Positions 26,124 to 34,413 of a DNA stretch of 64,000 nt are shown here, piece by piece (position 1 is the first letter of the stretch; each line of letters opens with the position of its first letter). This DNA is from JAGBWK01 sp964544595. GTDB taxonomy: Bacteria > Bacteroidota > Bacteroidia > Bacteroidales > Muribaculaceae. The translations under genes were made by a program, and so were the position numbers. Below the pieces are notes generated by a model. That model was given only the letters and a program-made list of their open reading frames with translations. It searched no databases and was not told where the DNA came from. The DNA is taken from positions 23,150 to 87,149 of the forward strand of contig CAZJBM010000004.1 of assembly GCA_964544595.1 (NCBI GenBank), read 5' to 3'.

Positions 26124-26153
26124 AGCAGCCTTTCCCGCTTGGGAAAGGCTGCT
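26124..26153 (-). terminator. Hairpin after rpsU
   Basis: AGCAGCCTTTCCC (26124-26136) pairs with GGGAAAGGCTGCT (26141-26153), perfect 13-bp stem, 4-nt loop. On the minus strand the downstream side is CTGTTTTA, so it can end rpsU transcription. Confidence 0.65.
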
Positions 26154-26203
26154 TTATATTCTTGTTAAAGTCGCGGCGAAAATCGCCGGAGTCGCAAGCT
26201 TGA

Positions 26204-26395
26204 TTACTCTTCGCCCTGACGAAGCTTCTGCACGTAGACAGCCTTCATCATTTTCTTACGGTTGGCCACAGAGGGTTTCTCAAAAGCCTGACGGCGGCGG
26301 AGTTCCTTTACGATACCGGTTTTTTCGAATTTGCGTTTGAATTTCTTGAGGGCTTTCTCGATGTTTTCGCCTTCTTTAACTTGTACGATAATCAT
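26204..26395 (-). CDS. rpsU: 30S ribosomal protein bS21
   Basis: A 63-residue basic protein beginning MIIVQVKEGENIEKALKKF with the RKFEKTGIVKELRRRQ motif characteristic of bS21. It is the usual length and lies in the 30S head near the mRNA path. Bacteroidota bS21 matters for masking the anti-Shine-Dalgarno sequence, which is established for this phylum, and may explain the scarcity of SD sites here. Transcribed alone from 26484-26514. Confidence 0.95.
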   Translation of the reverse strand: MIIVQVKEGENIEKALKKFKRKFEKTGIVKELRRRQAFEKPSVANRKKMMKAVYVQKLRQGEE

Positions 26396-26483
26396 GTTTT
26401 AGTTATTGGTTTTTAAATTATTAATCGGATGTGATTGGAGTGCAACAGCGCGAAACGATTCATCTCCGCGCGAAATTGCGGGG

Positions 26484-26514
26484 CAAAATTAGCAATAGTT
26501 TCGCTATCTGCAAA
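26484..26514 (-). promoter_or_regulatory. Promoter of rpsU
   Basis: On the minus strand, TTTG (26511-26514) and TAATTTTG (26484-26491) are 19 nt apart, giving a leader of about 80 nt. The rest of the 337-bp gap 26396-26732 shows nothing I can support. Confidence 0.65.
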
Positions 26515-26732
26515 ATTTTTCGGGCGAAACTTGCCGCTTTTCTTCAGGCTAAACGCCTGATTTGTTTATTTGTCGGTATATTTTGCCTTAACTTACACCT
26601 CCTTTTACTAATTAAACCATTCGCCCGCGAAGTTAACCATTTCATCCGACATACGCAACCCCTCTCTCCGCCCTTCTCGATTCATTGATGATCCGCGGGC
26701 TTGAATAGGCGGCTAAGAGGTGGAAATGCCCG

Positions 26733-27164
26733 TTATTTTACCGGCATTTTCTCGATGCGGCGCTGATGACGTCCACCCTCGAAGTCGGTGTGGAGAAAAG
26801 CGTCGACAATCGCGAGAGCCTCCTCAGGCGAGATGAAGCGCGCGGGGAGCACAAGCACGTTTGCGTCGTTGTGTTGGCGGGCGAGACGCGCGATCTCCAC
26901 GTTCCAGCATAGAGCGGCGCGGATACCTTGATGCTTATTAAGGGTCATGCCAATGCCGTTGCCGCTGCCGCAAATACCGATGCCGGGATAACATTCGCCG
27001 CTCTCAACCGCTTCGGCGCAGGGGTGGGCGTAATCGGCGTAATCGCAACTCTCGGCGCTGTGGGTGCCGAAATCCTTATACTCGATGTCTGATGCTTCAA
27101 GATAGCCTTCAACGATGCTTTTCAGCTCGTAGCCGGCGTGGTCGCTACAAATTGCTATTTTCAT
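26733..27164 (-). CDS. rpiB: Ribose-5-phosphate isomerase B
   Basis: A 143-residue RpiB, interconverting ribose-5-phosphate and ribulose-5-phosphate in the pentose phosphate pathway. The start MKIAICSDHAGYELK, the active-site GICGSGNGIGM (Cys about 70) and RAALCWNVEIARLARQHNDANVL are the family's hallmarks. Usual length is 140-150. It lies 27 bp after the SDR gene at 27192-27938 and is likely cotranscribed. Confidence 0.95.
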   Translation of the reverse strand: MKIAICSDHAGYELKSIVEGYLEASDIEYKDFGTHSAESCDYADYAHPCAEAVESGECYPGIGICGSGNGIGMTLNKHQGIRAALCWNVEIARLARQHNDANVLVLPARFISPEEALAIVDAFLHTDFEGGRHQRRIEKMPVK

Positions 27165-27191
27165 ATTATTCTATTGATATTTAGATTGTTG

Positions 27192-27938
27192 TTATTTCTT
27201 AGAAGATGTGGTGATCGGCAATCTGACCCACAGCCACGAGGGAATCACGCGCCAAAGCCCAACCACGACATTCCATCGCCAGTCAATCACCGCCACACGC
27301 CGCCTGCGGTCGATCGCGTCGACAATTCGCCTGGCGGCATAGTCGGGTGTCATCATCATCGGATGATGCTTCGAGGGGTCGAGCAACGCGGTGTCGGCGA
27401 AGCCGGGGCGAATATCGGTTATCGAAATAGGCAGACGCTTAATGTGGGCGAGCTGGTCGAGGGCAGTGAGATACGTCGACCCGAACCTCTTCGACGCGCT
27501 ATAGGCGGGTGCTTGCCCGAGGCCTTTGGTGCCCGCGACAGAGGTGATCGCGGCGATATGGCCCCTTCGCCTCTCGCGCTCGAAATAGCGAAATGCCGCA
27601 TCGGCTATGCGGGTGAACCCTAAGCAATTAGTCGCCACTATGTTTTCCTCCTTAGTCGGATCGAGCGAAGGATTCTCAAATCCTACCCCCGCCGAGAGCA
27701 AAATAGTGTCGACCCCGCCGAGACGGCCTATCAGCTCCTCAAGGCGACCGGGGGCATCGTCAGAGCAGATGTCGATTTCGGCAGTCACCACCCTGTCAGG
27801 CGACTGAGCCTTAAGGGCTTGCAGCTTGTCGGCACGACGCGCCGCCACGCCGACGCGGTATCCGCGGCCTATATAGATTCGGGCCACGGCCTCGCCCAAT
27901 CCCGATGATGCGCCTATTATGATAATCGAGTCAGACAT
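27192..27938 (-). CDS. SDR-family oxidoreductase
   Basis: A 248-residue short-chain dehydrogenase: GASSGLGEAVA near residues 9-19, SAGVGF near 83, and YSASKRF near 157. It ends with a hydrophobic segment (WNVVVGLWRVIPSWLWV) that may bind membrane. Paralog of the island SDR at 23964-24650. Substrate unknown. The gene ends just before rpiB and starts 6 bp after the downstream end of the DUF6048-like gene, so it belongs to one minus-strand gene run from 29437. Confidence 0.85.
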   Translation of the reverse strand: MSDSIIIIGASSGLGEAVARIYIGRGYRVGVAARRADKLQALKAQSPDRVVTAEIDICSDDAPGRLEELIGRLGGVDTILLSAGVGFENPSLDPTKEENIVATNCLGFTRIADAAFRYFERERRRGHIAAITSVAGTKGLGQAPAYSASKRFGSTYLTALDQLAHIKRLPISITDIRPGFADTALLDPSKHHPMMMTPDYAARRIVDAIDRRRRVAVIDWRWNVVVGLWRVIPSWLWVRLPITTSSKK

Positions 27939-27944
27939 AGAGAG

Positions 27945-28910
27945 TTACGGTTGGCTGTCGGCCTCGGCTTGCGGGGCCTGTATGAGTGAATCGGCGGCAG
28001 GGGCCGTGCCTTCAGTGGTGGCCGAGGGGAGATTCACTGTCTTCTTTTTGAATATGTTGCGCCCATTGAGCGGGAGCGTGTAGGTCAGCGAGAACGATGC
28101 GCTGAACGCGCCGTTGCGCGAGCCGTAGCCCGGTATGTACCAAGGCTGGCCATGTGGCGACTTGCTCTCGTGGAGAATACTGTGGTAGATCAGATTCCAC
28201 CCGAGCGAGAAATTCCCTACTATCTTGACTCTCACCCCGAAATGCAGCTCCAGGTAGCCCGCCGTTGAGCTGACCGAGGGGATGTTGTAGCTGATTGGCT
28301 CGTCCCAATAGCCAGGCGGCTGCGTGACGTCGCTGACCGTCCACTTGAACGGGGTGAAGCCGTAGCGCAGGCCTGCCATAACGATGTAGTCGGGATTGGA
28401 GTTGTAGAGGAAGTTATAATTGACGCCGAGCTTGAAAAAAGTCGACATCGGCGACGAGTAGGAGAAATTATTGCCGTCGGGAGTAGCCTTTGCCTGACCC
28501 AGACCAAGCTCAAACACAGGCATATAGCGGTTATGGAGATTGAGCTCGGCCGCAAAGCTCACCAACCCGTAATGTTGACCGAAAGCGCGCATCGCCGCCT
28601 GAAAGAAGTCGACCGACAGGCTCGCGGAGTGGAAGAGCGGGTAGATCATTTTGGGAATGGTGTCGGAGGCGAGGCGCGAGGAGTCGACAAACTCGCGGCC
28701 GGTGATGGTGTCGACGAGGATTATCTGCCCGCGGTCATCTTTCATTTCGATAAGCTTGGAGCGGTCGATCGAGTCGCCTTTCTCCTTGTTCTCGTTGATG
28801 TGCTGAGTGGCGGTGGCGGGAGTGTTGACGGGGTTTACGCGCCGCTGTGCGCTGGCAGTCAGCGCGGTAGCGGCCACAATGATTGATAATATGATAACCG
28901 GTAGTTTCAT
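27945..28910 (-). CDS. Probable outer-membrane barrel, DUF6048-like
   Basis: A 321-residue protein with a signal peptide (ILSIIVAATALTASAQ). The middle has alternating beta strands (FFKLGVNYNFLYNSNPDYIVMAGLRYGFTPF and others in outline) typical of a small barrel. The name DUF6048 is from memory and not checked. Its start overlaps the next gene's stop (28907-28910 shared), so the pair is translationally coupled with the lipoprotein at 28907-29437. Function unknown. Confidence 0.6.
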   Translation of the reverse strand: MKLPVIILSIIVAATALTASAQRRVNPVNTPATATQHINENKEKGDSIDRSKLIEMKDDRGQIILVDTITGREFVDSSRLASDTIPKMIYPLFHSASLSVDFFQAAMRAFGQHYGLVSFAAELNLHNRYMPVFELGLGQAKATPDGNNFSYSSPMSTFFKLGVNYNFLYNSNPDYIVMAGLRYGFTPFKWTVSDVTQPPGYWDEPISYNIPSVSSTAGYLELHFGVRVKIVGNFSLGWNLIYHSILHESKSPHGQPWYIPGYGSRNGAFSASFSLTYTLPLNGRNIFKKKTVNLPSATTEGTAPAADSLIQAPQAEADSQP

Positions 28911-29437
28911 TCGGCAGAGGTGGATGTGCGGAAAAACAGCTTCAGATTCTCGATGTCGGCGTTGGTGATGATTGAGTCGGAGGGTATAACAGCCACTGAA
29001 TCAATCAGATGCGAGGTATGGTTGACTGAGCGTATGCGATAGCGAAGCATAGCGCCGCACTCCTCCGACGCGAAATACTGAATTGGATCGTAGGTGAAGC
29101 GCAGGGTGTCGACGAGCTCGGGGTAGTCGAGTGCTTTCTGCTTGTAAGCCAGGAAGAAAGAGGCTTCGGAGGCAGTCTGCCTGAAAGGGAGGTAGACCGA
29201 AGAGGCTGTGGCGCAGTCGATTAGGAGGGAGTCGCGGGGAGCGTCGACGCCGCCTATGGTTATCGAGTCGATACTAATTGCCTGAAGGGTAGTATAATCG
29301 TAGAAGCCGGCCTGGGGAAGGCTTGAGCGATTTTCGGTGCAACCGGTGGTGTTGCACGAGGTCAAAAACGCGCAAACAAGGAGTAAAAAAAGCGCGTTTT
29401 CAAAAAACTTAAAAACCAATTTTCCTAAATATTGCAT
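28907..29437 (-). CDS. Hypothetical lipoprotein, DUF6452-like
   Basis: A 176-residue protein with hydrophobic start and FLTSCNTTGCTENR lipobox (Cys near 28). The central region (DYTTLQAISIDSITIGGVDAPRD in outline) is beta-rich. DUF6452 is my recollection for the partner of DUF6048 and is not verified. The 4-bp overlap with the barrel gene suggests the two products act together. Confidence 0.55.
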   Translation of the reverse strand: MQYLGKLVFKFFENALFLLLVCAFLTSCNTTGCTENRSSLPQAGFYDYTTLQAISIDSITIGGVDAPRDSLLIDCATASSVYLPFRQTASEASFFLAYKQKALDYPELVDTLRFTYDPIQYFASEECGAMLRYRIRSVNHTSHLIDSVAVIPSDSIITNADIENLKLFFRTSTSAE

Positions 29438-29440
29438 CTG

Positions 29441-29459
29441 TTTTGTATTAAATACAAAA
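29441..29459. promoter_or_regulatory. 19-bp palindrome just upstream of the lipoprotein gene
   Basis: TTTTGTATTAAATACAAAA (29441-29459) is a perfect odd palindrome centred 4-22 bp before the ATG at 29437. It could be an operator or an RNA hairpin around the start. Confidence 0.35.
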
Positions 29460-29507
29460 TGTCGACATTTTTGAGGGTGTTTTGCAGCTTAAACGCGCAA
29501 AAACGCG

Positions 29508-30467
29508 TCATAAGCCCGACTCTGTTTCTATTTCGTAGTCGTTTCGCCGGTCGGAGTTGCGGGCGATCAGCTCACCGATGAATCCGGCGAGGAAGAGCTG
29601 GGTGCCGAGCAGCATCGTCGTCAGCGCGATGTAGAAGTAAGGGGAGTCGGTCACAAGGATGTAGGGCTGGCCTGTCCACATGTTGTAGAGCTTGTGGGCG
29701 CCGACCACGATGACGGCGACGAGGCCGAGGATGAACATGAGCGACCCCCATAGGCCGAAGAAGTGCATAGGTCGGCGACCGAATTTGTTGGTGAACCAGA
29801 GCGTCAGCAGGTCGAGGTAGCCGTGAACAAAGCGGTCGAGGCCGAATTTCGACTTGCCGTATTTACGGGCCTGATGATGAACGACTTTCTCGCCGATGCG
29901 GGCAAACCCGGCGTTTTTGGCGAGCACGGGTATGTAGCGGTGCATATCGCCGTAGACCTCGATATGCTTGACCACGTCGGAGCGGTATGCCTTAAGGCCG
30001 CAGTTGAAGTCGTGGAGATTCTTTATGCCGCTAACTTTGCGGGCGGTAGCGTTGAAGAGCTTGGTCGGGATGGTCTTGGAGAGGGGGTCGTAGCGCTTCT
30101 GTTTCCAGCCCGAGACGAGGTCGTAGCCCTCGGCAGTTATCATGCGGTAGAGCTCGGGGATCTCGTCGGGAGAGTCCTGGAGGTCAGCGTCCATGGTGAT
30201 GACGACGCGGCCTCGGGCGCGGGCGAAGCCGGTGTTGAGGGCCGGCGACTTGCCGTAGTTGCGGCGAAACTTCACACCCTTGACACAGGGATTTTTGGCG
30301 CAAAGCGACTCAATCACTTCCCATGAGCGGTCGGTAGAGCCGTCGTCGATGAAAATCACCTCGTAAGAGAAGCCGTTTTGAGCCATCACGCGGGCGATCC
30401 AGGCTTCGAGTTCGGGGAGCGACTCCTCCTCGTTGTATAGCGGAACGATTACTGAAATATCGGGCAC
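29508..30467 (-). CDS. GT2 membrane glycosyltransferase (DPM1/ArnC-like)
   Basis: A 319-residue GT2 enzyme. The fold begins ISVIVPLYNEEESLPELE, with VIFIDDGSTDRSWEVIE near residue 40, VITMDADLQDSPDE (DxD) near residue 89 and DFNCGLKAYRSDV near residue 158. Two C-terminal membrane segments (about 238-260 and 278-300) follow. Family members transfer a sugar from nucleotide sugar to a polyprenyl phosphate for export of glycans. It is next to the DUF4199 gene (31 bp), a pairing common in Bacteroidota. Confidence 0.85.
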   Translation of the reverse strand: MPDISVIVPLYNEEESLPELEAWIARVMAQNGFSYEVIFIDDGSTDRSWEVIESLCAKNPCVKGVKFRRNYGKSPALNTGFARARGRVVITMDADLQDSPDEIPELYRMITAEGYDLVSGWKQKRYDPLSKTIPTKLFNATARKVSGIKNLHDFNCGLKAYRSDVVKHIEVYGDMHRYIPVLAKNAGFARIGEKVVHHQARKYGKSKFGLDRFVHGYLDLLTLWFTNKFGRRPMHFFGLWGSLMFILGLVAVIVVGAHKLYNMWTGQPYILVTDSPYFYIALTTMLLGTQLFLAGFIGELIARNSDRRNDYEIETESGL

Positions 30468-30498
30468 TTTCTTGAAAAAATAATAAGTTAGTAACTAA

Positions 30499-31029
30499 TC
30501 AGCGGCCGCGTAGACGCACGAACGGCACCAGCAGCAGACTCAGCATCGAGCCGAAGAAGCTAATGGCCCAGAGGGTCGACATGACCATATCGACCGGGCG
30601 GGGGATGAACTTCACCTCGCGCATACGCCGGATAGTGTCGGTGAAAGCCCCGTCGATAGCGTGCCGCTCGCTCATGGCAAGGTAGTTGTCGAAGAGGCGC
30701 GACACGTAGTCGGGCTCGATAAACCTGAAGAACAGGTAGACGCCGACGGTGGTTGCCAGCGCGGCGAAGATGAAGAGCAAAATGCCCTGGAGCCACACGG
30801 TTGCGAAGGCCATGCGGAAACCGGCCCTCAGGTAGCTGCGCCTCATGAACCGATATGCCGCGAAAGGCACCGCGACAATCATCAGCAGGGCGATGACGGC
30901 CAGGAACGGAAGCCTGTCGCTATACACCGAGCAGAAGAAAACGGCGGTGAACAGCAGCCCGAGAAGAGCGCCGTCGGAGGCACCGCGGCGCAAAATGTAT
31001 CGGCGGGGGGATTCAAGGTCGTTGGTCAT
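30499..31029 (-). CDS. DUF4199 membrane protein
   Basis: From ATG 31029 the protein has 176 residues with four hydrophobic membrane segments (near residues 22-38, 40-58, 77-103 and 149-170). The RRGASDGALLGLL start and the pattern of spans fit DUF4199, a Bacteroidota membrane family of unknown role found beside GT2 enzymes. The longer open frame to 31188 adds residues without coding character. Likely one transcript with the GT2 gene. Confidence 0.65.
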   Translation of the reverse strand: MTNDLESPRRYILRRGASDGALLGLLFTAVFFCSVYSDRLPFLAVIALLMIVAVPFAAYRFMRRSYLRAGFRMAFATVWLQGILLFIFAALATTVGVYLFFRFIEPDYVSRLFDNYLAMSERHAIDGAFTDTIRRMREVKFIPRPVDMVMSTLWAISFFGSMLSLLLVPFVRLRGR

Positions 31030-31138
31030 CGCGGGGTTGACTGATGAGAAATAAGTCACAAAATTACAAAAGAAAACCGAAAAACCACCCATGTTCACCA
31101 AAAAACTGCGGCAATTCGTCAAGAATGTGGCTCGGAAA

Positions 31139-31170
31139 TTGGGCAAGTGACGATAATTGTAGTAAATTTG
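31139..31170 (+). promoter_or_regulatory. Promoter of the small lipoprotein gene
   Basis: TTG at 31139-31141 and TAAATTTG at 31163-31170 are 21 nt apart, with a leader of about 100 nt to ATG 31279. Confidence 0.55.
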
Positions 31171-31278
31171 CGATGCGGTAGGCAACAAAGACCTTCGAGC
31201 AAACCCTTAGACCATTATTCCGCATATCAGACATAAACAAGAAACTCATCAAATTATTCTCCTAAAACAGTAATTATT

Positions 31279-31692
31279 ATGAAAAAATCAGTAGCATTTC
31301 TAATGGCAGTGATGATGCTCGTGCTCGTAGCGGCATGCGGCAGCAACGAAACGAAGACCCCTTCACAGGAATCAATCGCGACCGTGCAGGCCCAGGTAGA
31401 GCAGATGCAGGCACTCCTTCCCATGGAAGTATCCCCTATGTTTAAACTCGAGAAGGTATCGTTTGACACTCCGACCAACACAATGGTCTACACCTACCGC
31501 TTCGCCAACCCCACTCCCAAGCCCGACGAAGCTGCCCTCGAGAACGCGAAGAAACAGGCTATTGACCTCCTTCAGGCCGATCAGCAGACCAAGCAACTCA
31601 TCGAAGACGGCATCAACATCCAATACAACTACTATAATCCCGACGGAGCATTGTCGTACAGCATGGCAATCACCTACAAGGATCTCGAATAA
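31279..31692 (+). CDS. Hypothetical small lipoprotein
   Basis: A 137-residue protein with lipobox VLVAACGSN (Cys about 20), then a mixed alpha/beta fold of about 110 residues. No family recognised. It ends 2 bp before the SpoU methyltransferase gene, so the two are cotranscribed, though no shared function is evident. Confidence 0.6.
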   Translation: MKKSVAFLMAVMMLVLVAACGSNETKTPSQESIATVQAQVEQMQALLPMEVSPMFKLEKVSFDTPTNTMVYTYRFANPTPKPDEAALENAKKQAIDLLQADQQTKQLIEDGINIQYNYYNPDGALSYSMAITYKDLE

Positions 31693-31694
31693 TA

Positions 31695-32492
31695 ATGGCC
31701 CGCGTCATTGAGATAGAATCGCTCAACGACCCGCGAATAGCGCCGTTCCATAAACTGACCGAGGCACAGCTGCGCAACAGGCTGTGCCCCGGTCAGGCAT
31801 TGTTTATCGCCGAGAGCCCGAAAGTGATACGCGTGGCTCTCGACGCAGGATATGAGCCCGCGGCGTTGCTGTGCGAGCGACGTCACCTGACGGGCGACGC
31901 GGCCGACATCATAGAGCGATGCCCCGACCTGGAGGTGTATACCGGACCGCGCGAGCTGCTGGCCGAAATCACCGGCTACACGCTAACCCGCGGCGTGCTT
32001 TGCTCCATGCGCCGCCCTGCGACCCCGCGGCTTGAGGATGTGGTGGCGGGGGCGCAGCGAGTGGTCGTGATCGACTCCGTGACCGATACGACCAACATCG
32101 GAGCCATATTTCGCTCGGCGGCAGCACTCGGCATAGACGGGGTGTTGCTTACCCCGACATCGTGCGACCCGCTCAACCGACGCTCGGTAAGGGTGTCGAT
32201 GGGATCGGTGTTTCTGATACCCTGGACATGGATCGACGATATCAACCGGCTCAAACCTCTCGGCTTCAAGACCGCAGCTATGGCACTGACCGACAAGTCG
32301 GTACCGATCGACGACCCTAAGCTCAACTCGGAGCCTCGGCTCGCGATCATCATGGGCACCGAGGGTGACGGCCTCGCCGCTGAAGTGATCGCCGACGCCG
32401 ACTACACGGCCCGCATTCCGATGGCGCGCGGGGTCGACTCGCTCAACGTGGCAGCCGCGGCTGCGCTGGCGTTCTGGCAGTTGCGGGTATAA
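31695..32492 (+). CDS. SpoU/TrmH-type RNA methyltransferase
   Basis: A 265-residue enzyme with an N-terminal RNA-binding substrate domain and a C-terminal SPOUT knot. VTDTTNIGAIFRSAAALGID (motif 1, residues about 130-150), IMGTEGDGL near residue 218 and SLNVAAAAALAFW near residue 249 are the SpoU motifs. It would 2'-O-methylate ribose in rRNA or tRNA using S-adenosylmethionine; the exact site is not clear. It sits 59 bp before trmD, and both methylate RNA. Confidence 0.85.
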   Translation: MARVIEIESLNDPRIAPFHKLTEAQLRNRLCPGQALFIAESPKVIRVALDAGYEPAALLCERRHLTGDAADIIERCPDLEVYTGPRELLAEITGYTLTRGVLCSMRRPATPRLEDVVAGAQRVVVIDSVTDTTNIGAIFRSAAALGIDGVLLTPTSCDPLNRRSVRVSMGSVFLIPWTWIDDINRLKPLGFKTAAMALTDKSVPIDDPKLNSEPRLAIIMGTEGDGLAAEVIADADYTARIPMARGVDSLNVAAAAALAFWQLRV

Positions 32493-32551
32493 AACGACAG
32501 CCGCTATTTATTAGACACTTACATAACTGAAATCGCTATTGAATTTTTCAA

Positions 32552-33226
32552 ATGAGAATCGATATACTGACCGTATTGCCCGAAATGTTTGAGTCGCCGC
32601 TCGGCTGCTCGATACTAAAACGCGCCCAGAATAAAGGGCTTGTAGACTTCGCGATACACAATCTCCGCGACTACTCGACCAACAAGCACCGCAAGGTCGA
32701 CGATTACCCCTTTGGGGGCGAGGCGGGGATGGTGATGCAGATAGAGCCGATAGACCGCTGCATCTCGGCACTCAAGGCTGAGCGCGACTACGACGAGGTT
32801 ATTTTCACCACGCCCGACGGCGAAGTGTTCAACCAACCGATGGCCAACGGCCTGTCGATGCTCAACAATATCATAATACTCTGCGGCCACTACAAGGGTA
32901 TCGACTACCGCATCCGCGAGCATCTGATTACCAAGGAAATATCGATAGGCGACTATGTGCTGACCGGGGGCGAGATACCCGCCATAATCATCGCCGACGC
33001 GATCGCTCGGCTCGTGCCGGGGGTTATCGGCGACGAGCAGTCGGCGCTGAGCGATTCGTTTCAGGACAATCTTCTCGCGCCACCGGTCTACACTCGCCCG
33101 GCCGAATACAATGGATGGCGCGTGCCCGACGTGCTGCTTTCGGGCCATGAAGCGAAAATCGCCCAGTGGCGACAGGATCAGGCGATGGAGCGCACGAAGC
33201 GTCTGCGCCCCGACCTTTTAAAATGA
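32552..33226 (+). CDS. trmD: tRNA (guanine37-N1)-methyltransferase
   Basis: A 224-residue TrmD of usual size. MRIDILTVLPEMFE start, LCGHYKGIDYRI near residue 110, SIGDYVLTGGEIPA near residue 132 and VPGVIGD near residue 150 are the knot and S-adenosylmethionine residues. It methylates G37 next to the anticodon in tRNAs reading CUN, CCN and CGN, preventing +1 frameshifting. Here it is not linked to rplS, unlike in many other phyla. Confidence 0.95.
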   Translation: MRIDILTVLPEMFESPLGCSILKRAQNKGLVDFAIHNLRDYSTNKHRKVDDYPFGGEAGMVMQIEPIDRCISALKAERDYDEVIFTTPDGEVFNQPMANGLSMLNNIIILCGHYKGIDYRIREHLITKEISIGDYVLTGGEIPAIIIADAIARLVPGVIGDEQSALSDSFQDNLLAPPVYTRPAEYNGWRVPDVLLSGHEAKIAQWRQDQAMERTKRLRPDLLK

Positions 33227-33344
33227 CCCCGAGAAACACACCCTTAAGCTTAAAACCCATTGATAATCAGGGATCTTCAGGACATTTTCGATACTCATCC
33301 AGCAAATTAAGTTATCGCATAACCAAAATCCAAAGCTCACCCAA

Positions 33345-34346
33345 ATGAAAAAGTTAACCCTCTTCCTCGCCTCGATACTGTCAACGATGCTGGCCGTCGC
33401 TCAAAACAATCAGACTGCCTATGAAGATAGCGATTTGTTTTGGTTTGATAAAGATGGTAAATACGGATATGTAGACCATAGCAACAAGGTTGTGATTCCG
33501 GCAAGATTTTGGTATACAGACAATTTCCATGAAGGATTAGCAGCAGTGGAAATTGAGTACAATCGATGGGGGTTTATCGATAAAACGGGAAAGGTGGTTA
33601 TCCCCGCCAAATTTGATTATGCAACCGGTTTTTCCGAGGGTCTTGCCCTGGTTTATCTCAATGACAAGTACAAGTATGGATACATAGACAAAACGGGGAA
33701 ATTTGTGATTCAACCAATATTTGATTCGGGATACATATTTATGGACGGATTAGCTTTGGTAATCGAGAACGGCAAAACAGGCTTCATAAACAAAACCGGA
33801 AATTGGGTTATAACTCTCCAATCAGATCCGGAAGGTGACCCGGGATATTTTCACGAAGGGCTGGCTTACGTGCCTTCTCGCAAAAACGGTCAGTTAAAGT
33901 GGGGATATATCAACAAGACCGGAGAGCTTGTGATTCCTTACAAATTTGATAATATGGGGAACTTTCAGGAAGGGGTAGCTCCAGTGAAAATCAACGGTAA
34001 ATGGGGCTATATCGACAAAACAGGAAATTTTGTTATCCCCGCTAAATTTGATTGGGCAGGGGAATTCTCAGAAGGTCTCGCAATTGTCAGCAGCGGTGAC
34101 AAATACGGCTATATTGACATGGCGGGGAATCTGGTCATACCTTACAAATATGATGATGCAGGGAATTTTCATGAAGGTTTAGCATCGGTGGCTGTCGGCA
34201 GTAAGGGCGGGTATATTGACAAAACCGGTGAGCTCGTCATCCCTGCAAAATACACTAGTAACGGTAAATTTGTAAATGGGAAGGCACGCGTTGAGTATAA
34301 TTCGGAATATTTCTCTATTGACAGGAACGGAAACCGAGTGAGATAG
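33345..34346 (+). CDS. Secreted WG-repeat protein
   Basis: A 333-residue protein with a signal peptide (FLASILSTMLAVAQ) followed by about a dozen WG repeats (forms such as WGYIDKTGNFVIPAKFD and YGYIDMAGNLVIP in outline). The repeats make a beta-rich array thought to bind peptides or cell-wall parts; the exact role is unclear. AT-rich relative to trmD and the glycosyl operon around it, so possibly acquired. No partner gene is adjacent in the same direction. Confidence 0.8.
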   Translation: MKKLTLFLASILSTMLAVAQNNQTAYEDSDLFWFDKDGKYGYVDHSNKVVIPARFWYTDNFHEGLAAVEIEYNRWGFIDKTGKVVIPAKFDYATGFSEGLALVYLNDKYKYGYIDKTGKFVIQPIFDSGYIFMDGLALVIENGKTGFINKTGNWVITLQSDPEGDPGYFHEGLAYVPSRKNGQLKWGYINKTGELVIPYKFDNMGNFQEGVAPVKINGKWGYIDKTGNFVIPAKFDWAGEFSEGLAIVSSGDKYGYIDMAGNLVIPYKYDDAGNFHEGLASVAVGSKGGYIDKTGELVIPAKYTSNGKFVNGKARVEYNSEYFSIDRNGNRVR

Positions 34347-34413
34347 GCTGATAGCAGTTTTCAAAAGGGCTATCGGCCAACGGAATGACAGTCAGCAATA
34401 TCGTAGAACGGGG

